Part shown: piece after piece, positions 7,245 through 13,168 of the stretch | How positions within the stretch are numbered: the stretch's first letter is position 1 | How the letters are laid out: each line of letters starts with the position of its first letter | Assembly (NCBI GenBank): GCA_002361355.1 | Contig: DESQ01000045.1 | Span: forward strand, 10,835-27,525 | Source: Lachnospiraceae bacterium UBA3310 | Lineage (GTDB): Bacteria > Bacillota > Clostridia > Lachnospirales > Lachnospiraceae | Length of the DNA stretch: 16,691 bases | Direction of reading: 5' to 3' | Translations under genes and position numbers: made by a program | The notes under the pieces: generated by a model | What the model saw: only the letters and a program-made list of their open reading frames with translations | Databases searched by the model: none | What the model was told of the DNA's origin: nothing

Positions 7245-7293
7245 GAAAATCAGAAGCCGCAGTGCGGCGAATCTGCGAAGCAGATGGATTTTC
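7245..7293 (+). repeat. Branched inverted-repeat element (rpsH-rplF gap)
   Basis: An outer stem, GAAAATC (7245-7251) with GATTTTC (7287-7293), encloses two perfect short-loop hairpins: GCCGC-AGT-GCGGC (7256-7268) and ATCTGC-GAA-GCAGAT (7271-7285). The RNA would fold as a three-way junction. No T-tract follows and no transposase gene is present. The same design recurs at 12454-12502, and related designs occur at 8807-8899 and 11624-11678. It could be a non-autonomous palindromic repeat or a processing or stability element. Confidence 0.65.
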
Positions 7294-7342
7294 GAGTCTG
7301 GTGAGAATCATTGATATAACAAATAAAATAGGAGGTACGGGC

Positions 7343-7885
7343 ATGTCACGTATAGGAAGAATGCCAATCGCGATCCCCGCAGGAGTGACTGTGGCGGTTG
7401 CAGAAAATAATAAAGTGACTGTAAAAGGTCCCAAGGGAACGCTTGAGAGAACGCTTCCCGCAGAGATGGAAATTAAAGTGGAAGGCGATCAGGTGCTGGT
7501 TTCCAGACCGAACGACTTAAAGAAGATGAAATCCTTCCATGGCTTGACCAGAACATTGATCAATAACATGGTGGTTGGCGTTACGGAAGGTTTTGAAAAG
7601 AAGTTGGAGGTAAACGGCGTAGGTTACAGAGCCGCTAAGTCCGGCAAGAAGCTGACACTGAACTTAGGATACTCCCACCCCGTAGAGATGACAGACCCCG
7701 AGGGTATCGAGACTGTTGTGGATGGACAGAATGTGATTATCGTTAAGGGAATCGACAAAGAAAAAGTAGGTCAGTTTGCGGCTGAAATCAGAGACAAGAG
7801 ACGGCCGGAGCCTTATAAGGGCAAGGGAATCAAGTATGCTGACGAGACAATCAGACGTAAAGTTGGTAAGACCGGTAAGAAATAA
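7343..7885 (+). CDS. rplF: 50S ribosomal protein L6
   Basis: L6 is a two-domain 50S protein near the factor-binding site. The start at 7343 follows AGGAGGT (7330-7336) at 6 bases and gives MSRIGRMPIAIPAGVTV, the family N-terminus, with 180 residues. The reading frame stays open upstream to an ATG at 7208, but those 45 codons run through the branched repeat and are not L6-like, so I exclude them. Conserved landmarks are VKGPKGTLERTL, GVGYRA and the C-terminal KRRPEPYKGKGIKY. rplR follows after 20 bases. Confidence 0.97.
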   Translation: MSRIGRMPIAIPAGVTVAVAENNKVTVKGPKGTLERTLPAEMEIKVEGDQVLVSRPNDLKKMKSFHGLTRTLINNMVVGVTEGFEKKLEVNGVGYRAAKSGKKLTLNLGYSHPVEMTDPEGIETVVDGQNVIIVKGIDKEKVGQFAAEIRDKRRPEPYKGKGIKYADETIRRKVGKTGKK

Positions 7886-7905
7886 CAGATAAGGAGAGTA
7901 TGGAA

Positions 7906-8274
7906 ATGGTTAAGAAAGAATCGAGACAAAAAGTTCGTGTAAAGAAACACAACAGAATGCGTAACCGTTTCAGCGGTACGCCTGAGAGACCTCGTCTGTC
8001 TGTGTTTAGAAGCAATAATCATATGTATGCTCAAATTATTGACGATACGGTGGGAAATACTTTAGTCTCTGCATCCACCCTCGAAAAGAGCGTTGGGGGC
8101 GAGCTTAAGAAGACCAATGACGTTGAGGCGGCAGCATATGTAGGAACAGTGATCGCTAAGAGAGCGCTTGAAAAAGGCATCAAAGCCGTAGTCTTTGACA
8201 GGGGCGGTTTCATATACCAGGGCAAGATTGCAGCATTAGCGGACGCGGCCAGAGAAGCTGGCCTGGAATTCTAG
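7906..8274 (+). CDS. rplR: 50S ribosomal protein L18
   Basis: L18 delivers and anchors 5S rRNA with L5. With the start at 7906 the product is 122 residues. It has a basic N-terminus, then RMRNRFSGTPERPRLSVFRS, NNHMYAQIIDD and the C-terminal VVFDRGGFIYQGKIAALADAAREAGLEF. Two in-frame ATGs are available: 7900 is only three bases after GGAG (7893-7896), too close, while 7906 has a normal 9-base spacing, so I choose the latter. A start at 7900 would add only two residues. Confidence 0.95.
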   Translation: MVKKESRQKVRVKKHNRMRNRFSGTPERPRLSVFRSNNHMYAQIIDDTVGNTLVSASTLEKSVGGELKKTNDVEAAAYVGTVIAKRALEKGIKAVVFDRGGFIYQGKIAALADAAREAGLEF

Positions 8275-8293
8275 GAAGGGAGAAAAAGATCAC

Positions 8294-8803
8294 ATGAGAC
8301 GTACAAACATTGACGTAAGTCAGTTAGAACTCACTGAGAAAGTTGTGACAATCAAGCGTGTAACCAAGGTTGTCAAGGGTGGTCGTAACATGCGTTTCAC
8401 AGCGCTTGTAGTAGTCGGTGACAGCAACGGCCATGTCGGTGCAGGTCTGGGCAAAGCGACTGAAATCCCTGAAGCGATCCGCAAAGGTAAAGAGGATGCG
8501 ATCAAGAATTTGGTTAGTGTTGCACTGGATGAGAAGAATAGTATCACACATGATTTTGTCGGAAAATTTGGCTCTGCTTCCGTTTTGTTGAAGAGAGCTC
8601 CGGAAGGTACCGGTATCATCGCCGGCGGCCCTGCCCGTGTGGTTTGTGAGCTTGCAGGTATCAAGAATATCCGTACCAAATCTCTGGGGTCCAACAATAA
8701 GCAGAACGTAGTATTAGCTACGATCACAGGTTTAAGCCAGTTAAAGACTCCTGAGGAAGTGGCTAAAAACCGCGGAAAATCCGTAGAAGAAGTTCGCGCA
8801 TAA
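8294..8803 (+). CDS. rpsE: 30S ribosomal protein S5
   Basis: S5 is a 30S protein important for decoding accuracy and mRNA entry. The 169-residue product has the double-stranded-RNA-binding domain with VVTIKRVTKVVKGGRNMRF (the loop where spectinomycin-resistance changes occur in other bacteria, about residues 17-35), ALVVVGDSNGHVGAGLGKA, and a C-terminal domain with GTGIIAGGPARVV. The loop shows no deletion. The ribosome binding site is GGAAGGGAG just after the rplR stop, with a rather long 11-base spacing. A 125-base structured gap follows. Confidence 0.97.
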   Translation: MRRTNIDVSQLELTEKVVTIKRVTKVVKGGRNMRFTALVVVGDSNGHVGAGLGKATEIPEAIRKGKEDAIKNLVSVALDEKNSITHDFVGKFGSASVLLKRAPEGTGIIAGGPARVVCELAGIKNIRTKSLGSNNKQNVVLATITGLSQLKTPEEVAKNRGKSVEEVRA

Positions 8804-8806
8804 ACA

Positions 8807-8899
8807 ATGCGAGAGATGTTCTAATGCTCGCAGCAGAGGCTGCTTTGCAAAGAACATCTATGTCTCGCATGAGAGAATGCCAAAGAGCGGGCATTCTCT
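8807..8899 (+). repeat. Large folded inverted-repeat element (rpsE-rpmD gap)
   Basis: Two structures fill this spacer. The first has ATGCGAGA (8807-8814) pairing with TCTCGCAT (8863-8870), continuing as GATGTTCT (8815-8822) with AGAACATC (8851-8858) and a four-base bulge, and capped by GCAGC-AGAG-GCTGC (8830-8843). The second is a perfect 10-bp hairpin, AGAGAATGCC (8872-8881) with GGCATTCTCT (8890-8899). Neither has a T-tract. The apex contains AATGCTCGC, which is also present in the loop of the 12508-12567 hairpin. The frame upstream of rpmD is open through the repeat but is not protein-like. Confidence 0.7.
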
Positions 8900-8928
8900 G
8901 TACAGATTTCAGATCAGGAGGAAATAAG

Positions 8929-9129
8929 ATGGCAGCGAAGAAAGAGGCAGCTAAAAAATTAAAGATCACTTTAGTCAGATCTACGATCGGTCAGGTGCCC
9001 AAGGCTCGCGCTACAGTAGCGGCTATGGGACTTCGGAAGCTTCATCAGACAGTGGAACTGCCTGACAATGCGGCGACCAGGGGCCAGATTCAAAAAGTAA
9101 GACATATGGTCAAAGTGGAAGAGGCATAA
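8929..9129 (+). CDS. rpmD: 50S ribosomal protein L30
   Basis: L30 is a small 50S protein. The start at 8929 follows AGGAGG (8916-8921) by 7 bases and gives 66 residues. The core is LKITLVRSTIGQVPKARAT, AAMGLRKLHQTVELPDN, and the C-terminal RGQIQKVRHMVKVEE. It has a basic-alanine leader (MAAKKEAAKK) a few residues longer than the 58-60-residue norm. The frame is open upstream to 8824, but that part lies in the inverted-repeat element and has no ribosome binding site. Confidence 0.96.
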   Translation: MAAKKEAAKKLKITLVRSTIGQVPKARATVAAMGLRKLHQTVELPDNAATRGQIQKVRHMVKVEEA

Positions 9130-9144
9130 AGGAGGTGTGAATAG

Positions 9145-9585
9145 ATGGAATTATCGAATTTAAGACCTGCAGAAGGCTCTGTGCACAGCAAAAATTTTAG
9201 AAGAGGCCGTGGACATGGTTCCGGAAACGGTAAGACGGCTGGCAAGGGTCATAAGGGTCAGAAGGCACGTTCCGGTGCACCCAGACCGGGTTTCGAGGGT
9301 GGACAGATGCCCTTGTACAGACGCCTTCCCAAGAGAGGCTTTACCAACAGAAATACGAAGGAGATCGTGGCTATCAATCTGGGCGCACTCGAGGCGTTCG
9401 ACAATGGCACGACGGTTGATGTAGGGACATTGATTGCAAAAGGAATCGTAAAGAATCCCCGCGATGGTGTCAAGATCCTCGGAAACGGAGAATTTACTAA
9501 GAAGCTTGACGTGAAGGCAAATGCCTTCAGCGCATCCGCGAAGGAAAAAATCGAGGCACTTGGTGGAACAGCAGAGGTGATCTAA
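9145..9585 (+). CDS. rplO: 50S ribosomal protein L15
   Basis: L15 is a central 50S assembly protein. The 146 residues begin MELSNLRPAEGSVH and continue with the glycine- and arginine-rich extension RRGRGHGSGNGKTAGKGHKG (about residues 19-38), followed by RPGFEGGQMPLYRRLPKRGF. The globular C-terminal domain ends with KIEALGGTAEVI. GGAGGT (9131-9136) lies immediately after the rpmD stop. The L15 stop and secY start share a base (TAATG), so SecY synthesis is probably coupled to L15 translation. Confidence 0.98.
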   Translation: MELSNLRPAEGSVHSKNFRRGRGHGSGNGKTAGKGHKGQKARSGAPRPGFEGGQMPLYRRLPKRGFTNRNTKEIVAINLGALEAFDNGTTVDVGTLIAKGIVKNPRDGVKILGNGEFTKKLDVKANAFSASAKEKIEALGGTAEVI

Positions 9586-10898
9586 TGTTTACAACCCTAA
9601 AAAATGCATTTAAGATCAAGGAGATCAGAAATAAGATATTCTTTACCTTTCTTATGTTGGTTGTGATCCGGCTTGGATCACAGCTCCCCGTGCCGGGCGT
9701 TGACAGAACTTATTTTGCGAGATGGTTTGAGAGTCAGACCGGCGACGCATTTAATTTCTTTGATGCTTTTACGGGCGGATCGTTCTTGAATATGTCCATT
9801 CTGGCGCTTAACATTACACCGTATATCACATCTTCCATCATTATGCAGTTGATGACGATTGCGATTCCGAAGCTGGAAGAGATGCAGAGAGACGGCGCGG
9901 ACGGGCGCAAGAAAATTGCGTCTATTACAAGATATGTGACCGTGGCGCTTGCTTTGATTGAGGCGGGTGTTATGGCGATTGGTTTTGGACGGCAGGGTCT
10001 GCTTGAGACCTATAATGTGATAAGCGTTATCACTGTTATGGCGGCTCTTACCGCGGGAAGCGCTTTCCTGATGTGGATTGGTGAGCGGATTACAGAGAAC
10101 GGCGTTGGCAACGGTATTTCTATTGTGCTGACGATCAATATTCTCTCCCGTATGCCGCAGGATATTGCACAGCTCTTTGAGCAGTTTGTAATTGGAAGGT
10201 CTATTGCCAAGGGAGTGGTAGCGGCAATTATTATCATTGCGATTATTGTGCTGATGGTGGTGCTGGTTATCATTTTAAATGACGGCGTACGCAAGATTCC
10301 GGTACAGTATGCGAAAAAAGTACAGGGCAGAAAGATGGTGGGCGGACAGACAACCAACATTCCGCTTAAGGTAAATACCTCCGGTGTAATTCCGGTCATC
10401 TTTGCATCCTCACTGATGCAGCTTCCGGTGGTGGTCTGCTCCATATTTAACATTAACGGTGCAGGCGTATGGGGTGAAATCCTCAGGGGACTCAACTCAA
10501 ACTACTGGTGCAATCCGGATCAGCCGGTTTATTCGATTGGATTGGTGCTGTATGTGGTTCTGGTGATATTTTTTGCCTACTTCTACACATCCATTACCTT
10601 TAATCCGATGGAGATCGCGGATAACATGAAAAAACAGGGCGGATTTATTCCGGGTATCAGACCTGGTAAGCCTACCAGTGAATATTTATCCAGACTGCTG
10701 AATTATATTGTGTTTATCGGAGCAATTGGTCTTACCATTGTGTGCGTGGTGCCTTACTTCTTTAACGGTGTGTTTGGCGCAAGCGTATCTTTCGGTGGAA
10801 CCAGCCTGATCATTATTGTCAGCGTGGTGCTGGAGACGGTTAAGCAGATTGAATCACAGATGCTTGTCCGCAATTATAAAGGTTTTTTAAATGATTAA
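9585..10898 (+). CDS. secY: Protein translocase channel subunit SecY
   Basis: SecY is the pore subunit of the SecYEG translocon in the cytoplasmic membrane, moving unfolded proteins driven by SecA or the ribosome. The 437-residue product has about ten hydrophobic segments, starting near residue 18. Diagnostic pieces are SQLPVPGVD after the first segment, ALNITPYITSSIIMQLM in the second, MQRDGADGRKKI in the first long cytoplasmic loop, ITENGVGNGISI, and NPMEIADNMKKQGGFIPGIRPGKPT in the C-terminal cytoplasmic loops, the SecA and ribosome contact region. It overlaps rplO by one base. A hairpin without a T-tract follows before adk. Confidence 0.98.
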   Translation: MFTTLKNAFKIKEIRNKIFFTFLMLVVIRLGSQLPVPGVDRTYFARWFESQTGDAFNFFDAFTGGSFLNMSILALNITPYITSSIIMQLMTIAIPKLEEMQRDGADGRKKIASITRYVTVALALIEAGVMAIGFGRQGLLETYNVISVITVMAALTAGSAFLMWIGERITENGVGNGISIVLTINILSRMPQDIAQLFEQFVIGRSIAKGVVAAIIIIAIIVLMVVLVIILNDGVRKIPVQYAKKVQGRKMVGGQTTNIPLKVNTSGVIPVIFASSLMQLPVVVCSIFNINGAGVWGEILRGLNSNYWCNPDQPVYSIGLVLYVVLVIFFAYFYTSITFNPMEIADNMKKQGGFIPGIRPGKPTSEYLSRLLNYIVFIGAIGLTIVCVVPYFFNGVFGASVSFGGTSLIIIVSVVLETVKQIESQMLVRNYKGFLND

Positions 10899-10905
10899 AA
10901 GTAAT

Positions 10906-10955
10906 CAGACAGGTAGGGACGGAGGCTGATCGGCACGTCCCTAACCTTGCGTCTG
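10906..10955 (+). repeat. Long stem-loop in the secY-adk gap
   Basis: AGGTAGGGACG (10911-10921) pairs with CGTCCCTAACCT (10936-10947) with a one-base bulge, and CAGAC (10906-10910) with GTCTG (10951-10955) extends the stem past a TGC bulge. The loop contains GCTGATCGGC, which can pair internally. It ends 27 bases before adk and has no following T-run, so an mRNA stability, processing or attenuation role is more plausible than simple termination. Confidence 0.65.
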
Positions 10956-10982
10956 TATGTTTAGGGAGAGGGAAAACTTACA

Positions 10983-11624
10983 ATGAAGATAATAATGCTG
11001 GGCGCACCCGGCGCCGGAAAAGGAACACAGGCGAAAATGATCGCCGATAAATATAAGATCCCGCATGTTTCTACGGGCGATATTTTCCGCATGAATATCA
11101 AGAACGGAACGGAACTTGGTATGGAAGCAAAGAAATATATGGATCAGGGGCTTTTGGTGCCGGATGAGTTGACGGTGCGTATCCTTCTTGACAGAGTGGC
11201 GAAGGAAGACTGCAAGGACGGCTATGTGCTTGACGGCTTTCCGAGAACGATTCCTCAGGCCAAAGTGCTGGAGGACGCGCTGAACAAGCTTGGCGATAAG
11301 ATAGATTACGCAATTGACGTGGAAGTGCCGGATGAGAACATCATCCGAAGGATGGGCGGCAGACGCGCATGCCTTTCCTGCGGGGCAACTTACCACATTG
11401 AACATGTACCGCCGAAGAAGGAGGGAATCTGCGACCAGTGTGGACAGCCGCTGGTGCTGCGGGACGACGATAAGCCGGAAACCGTGCAGAACCGCCTGCG
11501 GGTGTATCAGGAGCAGACACAGCCGTTGATTGATTTTTATACAGAGAGAAATGTGTTAAAGACAGTGGACGGCACACAGGATATGCAGGATGTATTTAAC
11601 GCGATTGTAGAGATCTTAAATTAA
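10983..11624 (+). CDS. adk: Adenylate kinase, zinc-finger LID type
   Basis: Adenylate kinase converts ATP plus AMP to two ADP in the cytoplasm. The 213-residue long-form enzyme shows the P-loop GAPGAGKGT (residues 7-15), the AMP-binding STGDIFR (30-36) and DGFPRT (84-89) segments, and a LID domain with four cysteines: C130, C133, C150 and C153. This Cys4 arrangement binds structural zinc in Gram-positive enzymes. LRVYQEQTQPLIDFY lies near the C-terminus. The start follows AGAGGG at a usual distance. It sits between two stem-loop elements, unlike the tightly packed ribosomal genes. Confidence 0.98.
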   Translation: MKIIMLGAPGAGKGTQAKMIADKYKIPHVSTGDIFRMNIKNGTELGMEAKKYMDQGLLVPDELTVRILLDRVAKEDCKDGYVLDGFPRTIPQAKVLEDALNKLGDKIDYAIDVEVPDENIIRRMGGRRACLSCGATYHIEHVPPKKEGICDQCGQPLVLRDDDKPETVQNRLRVYQEQTQPLIDFYTERNVLKTVDGTQDMQDVFNAIVEILN

Positions 11625-11678
11625 CAGTTCAGCCAGAGCGTCGAAGACGCGTTTTGCGAATGGCGTTGGCTGAACTGT
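11624..11678 (+). repeat. 12-bp perfect inverted repeat with internal hairpin (adk-map gap)
   Basis: ACAGTTCAGCCA (11624-11635, overlapping the last base of the adk stop) and TGGCTGAACTGT (11667-11678) are a perfect 12-bp inverted repeat. Inside, GCGTC-GAA-GACGC (11638-11650) forms a short-loop hairpin, and CGC/GCG pairs nearby could form a competing one. There is no T-tract. The left-arm sequence AGTTCAGCCAGA occurs again at 13073-13084, right at the infA stop, which suggests a remnant of a related element. Confidence 0.7.
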
Positions 11679-11693
11679 GTGTGAGGCAGAGAT

Positions 11694-12449
11694 ATGGCAG
11701 TGGTCACGATTAAATCGGCGCGGGAAATTGAATTGATGCGCAAGTCAGGCAGACTTCTGGCAAAAGTGCATGAGGAACTGGCAAAGGTGATACGTCCCGG
11801 TATTTCTACGAAAGAGATCGACACCGTCTGCGAGGAGCTGATCAGAGGATGCGGCGGGACGCCTAATTTTTTAAACTATCAGGGATATCCCGCAAGCGTC
11901 TGTGTCTCCGTGAATGAGGAGGTCGTGCACGGGATTCCCCGTGAGGATCGGATTCTCAAGGAGGGCGATATCGTAAGTCTGGATACGGGCCTGATTTACC
12001 AGGGATATCATTCCGATGCTGCCAGAACTTATGGCGTGGGAAAAATCAGCCCGAAGGCGGAAAAACTGATCGAAGTGACGAGGGAAAGCTTTTTTCAGGG
12101 AATAGAGAAGGCGAAGGCAGGCAGGCATCTGCATGATATCTCCAATGCCATCGCAGATTACGTGATCCCTCACGGTTACGGCATCGTGCATGATCTGGTG
12201 GGGCACGGTATCGGCAAAAGCATGCATGAAGCGCCGATGATCCCCAATTTTCCGCAGAGAAGAAGAGGGGTACGGCTTAAGGCAGGTATGACGCTGGCGA
12301 TTGAACCGATGATCAATATCGGCACCGGCGAGGTGGAATGGCTGGACGACGGCTGGACTGTGATCGCGGCGGATCACTCACTCTCCGCGCATTACGAAAA
12401 TACCGTGCTTGTCACGGACGGAGAGCCGGAGATACTCACGCTGTTATAG
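11694..12449 (+). CDS. map: Methionine aminopeptidase, type I
   Basis: The enzyme removes the initiator methionine from nascent proteins in the cytoplasm. The 251-residue product is a compact type Ia enzyme. The five metal ligands are present, at the same positions as in the E. coli enzyme as I recall it: D97, D108, H171, E204 and E235. The active-site histidines H79 and H178 are also present. Motifs are NEEVVHGIP, SLDTG, GYHSDAARTY, GHGIGKSMHE and IEPMINIG. There is no N-terminal zinc-finger extension. GAGG (11683-11686) precedes the ATG by 7 bases. The gene lies between two inverted-repeat regions. Confidence 0.98.
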   Translation: MAVVTIKSAREIELMRKSGRLLAKVHEELAKVIRPGISTKEIDTVCEELIRGCGGTPNFLNYQGYPASVCVSVNEEVVHGIPREDRILKEGDIVSLDTGLIYQGYHSDAARTYGVGKISPKAEKLIEVTRESFFQGIEKAKAGRHLHDISNAIADYVIPHGYGIVHDLVGHGIGKSMHEAPMIPNFPQRRRGVRLKAGMTLAIEPMINIGTGEVEWLDDGWTVIAADHSLSAHYENTVLVTDGEPEILTLL

Positions 12450-12453
12450 ACTC

Positions 12454-12502
12454 AAGAATCCAGATGCTCCGCATCTGTCGCGCTGCGCGCTTTAAGATTC
12501 TT
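12454..12502 (+). repeat. Branched inverted-repeat element (after map)
   Basis: The outer stem AAGAATC (12454-12460) with GATTCTT (12496-12502) encloses two hairpins: CAGATGC-TCC-GCATCTG (12461-12477) and GCGC-TGC-GCGC (12480-12490). The architecture and span (49 bases) match the element at 7245-7293, although the stems differ in sequence. It begins five bases after the map stop. No T-run follows. Confidence 0.65.
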
Positions 12503-12507
12503 TCGTT

Positions 12508-12567
12508 GATAAGTCAGGTGAAAACAAATGCTCGCTGTGCTCGCGCTTGTTTTCCTGCTGACTTATC
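12508..12567 (+). repeat. Long stem-loop before the KOW-domain gene
   Basis: GATAAGTCAG (12508-12517) pairs perfectly with CTGACTTATC (12558-12567), and GAAAACAA (12520-12527) pairs with TTGTTTTC (12547-12554) beyond a small internal loop. The apical loop holds a direct repeat of GCTCGC (12530-12535 and 12539-12544). It is the strongest stem in the window and ends 20 bases before the likely start of the next gene. No terminator T-run follows. It may influence translation or RNA processing at this point. Confidence 0.7.
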
Positions 12568-12587
12568 ATATTATAGAAGAAACGGAA

Positions 12588-12863
12588 ATGTGTATGGAAG
12601 AAAATATCGTTGGGATGCTCGCAACTTCAAAGGCCGGGCATGATAAGGACTCCGTGTATGTGATAATACAGGAGGATGGCGAATATATATATGTAGCTGA
12701 CGGCCGTATCAGAACCACAGAAAGGCCGAAGCGAAAGAATAAAAAGCATATACAGTTAATCAAAAAGAAAAGATTGCCCAAACCGCAGAATGGTTTTGAC
12801 GATCTGGAAATAAAAAGGATCATTAAAGAATATCGGAGAGAAAGAGAGGAAAGAAATGTCTAA
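12588..12863 (+). CDS. Small KOW-domain RNA-binding protein (L14e-like)
   Basis: This gene sits between map and infA, where many Firmicutes have a small KOW/L14e-like protein (the position of ybzG in Bacillus subtilis, from memory). The product has a KOW-like N-terminal barrel (VGMLATSKAGHDKDSVYVII), a short ADGRIRT turn, and a very basic segment PKRKNKKHIQLIKKKRLPK. It ends with an acidic/basic helix up to residue 91. No zinc or catalytic motif is visible. The start is uncertain: the ATG at 12588 has a weak AGAAG 8 bases upstream, while 12594 gives 89 residues. An upstream ATG at 12528 lies in the stem-loop and is rejected. Nucleic-acid or ribosome binding is inferred. It overlaps infA by 8 bases. 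Confidence 0.85.
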   Translation: MCMEENIVGMLATSKAGHDKDSVYVIIQEDGEYIYVADGRIRTTERPKRKNKKHIQLIKKKRLPKPQNGFDDLEIKRIIKEYRREREERNV

Positions 12864-13074
12864 GGCTGATGTAATTGAGATCGAAGGAACTGTAATTGAA
12901 AAATTACCTAATACCATGTTTCAGGTGGAGCTGGAAAACGGCCATGTGGTGTTGGCGCATATCAGTGGTAAGCTGCGTCAGAACTTCATCCGCATCCTGC
13001 CCGGCGACAAGGTTACTCTGGAGTTGTCTCCCTACGATCTGTCCAAAGGAAGAATCATCTGGCGCGACAAATAG
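12856..13074 (+). CDS. infA: Translation initiation factor IF-1
   Basis: IF-1 is a single OB-fold protein that occupies the ribosomal A site during initiation. The 72-residue product matches the family along its length: KADVIEIEGTVIEKLPNTMF, VELENGHVVLAHISGKLRQN, and FIRILPGDKVTLELSPYDL, ending in GRIIWRDK. It starts 8 bases inside the upstream KOW gene and probably uses GAGGAAAG just upstream. After its stop, a 94-base gap contains a strong promoter. Confidence 0.98.
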   Translation: MSKADVIEIEGTVIEKLPNTMFQVELENGHVVLAHISGKLRQNFIRILPGDKVTLELSPYDLSKGRIIWRDK

Positions 13075-13106
13075 TTCAGCCAGACCGACAAAGTTTTAGA
13101 AATATC

Positions 13107-13135
13107 TTGCCAATGGCAGGATTTGGTGTTATAAT
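13107..13135 (+). promoter_or_regulatory. Strong internal sigma-A-type promoter (infA-rpmJ gap)
   Basis: TTGCCA (13107-13112) and TATAAT (13130-13135) are separated by exactly 17 bases, and TG at 13127-13128 makes an extended -10 element. Transcription would start about 13142, leaving a leader of roughly 27 bases before rpmJ. A TGCCA/TGGCA dyad (GCCAATGGC) overlaps the -35 region. This promoter would raise output of rpmJ and the alpha block independently of upstream transcription. It is the best promoter-like sequence I found in the window. Confidence 0.85.
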
Positions 13136-13168
13136 GTAAAACGGTCTTTTTTGAAAGGAGGGTTTGAG

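Noticed and set aside
7245..7293. tRNA-like or tmRNA-like gene in the branched element
   Set aside because: It has only three stems, is far too short for a tRNA, and has no anticodon or T-loop signature.
7292..7320. Promoter-like TATAAC before rplF
   Set aside because: The hexamer at the expected -35 position (TCGAGT) does not match; not enough to call a promoter.
7208..7342. 45-codon N-terminal extension of L6
   Set aside because: It runs through the inverted-repeat element, is not L6-like, and the ATG at 7343 has a perfect ribosome binding site.
8824..8928. 35-codon N-terminal extension of L30
   Set aside because: It is encoded by the folded repeat, with no ribosome binding site; ATG 8929 has AGGAGG.
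10906..10955. Rho-independent terminator after secY
   Set aside because: The stem is good but there is no T-tract after 10955, and adk follows within 30 bases.
12528..12587. Hydrophobic 20-residue leader on the KOW protein that would look like a signal or membrane segment
   Set aside because: The ATG is in the apical loop of the stem-loop and lacks a ribosome binding site; the hydrophobic look comes from translating the GCTCGC repeats and the stem.
12338..12643. Arginine/alanine-rich frame overlapping the map 3' end
   Set aside because: It overlaps the conserved C-terminus of methionine aminopeptidase in another frame and then runs through two repeats; no family resemblance.
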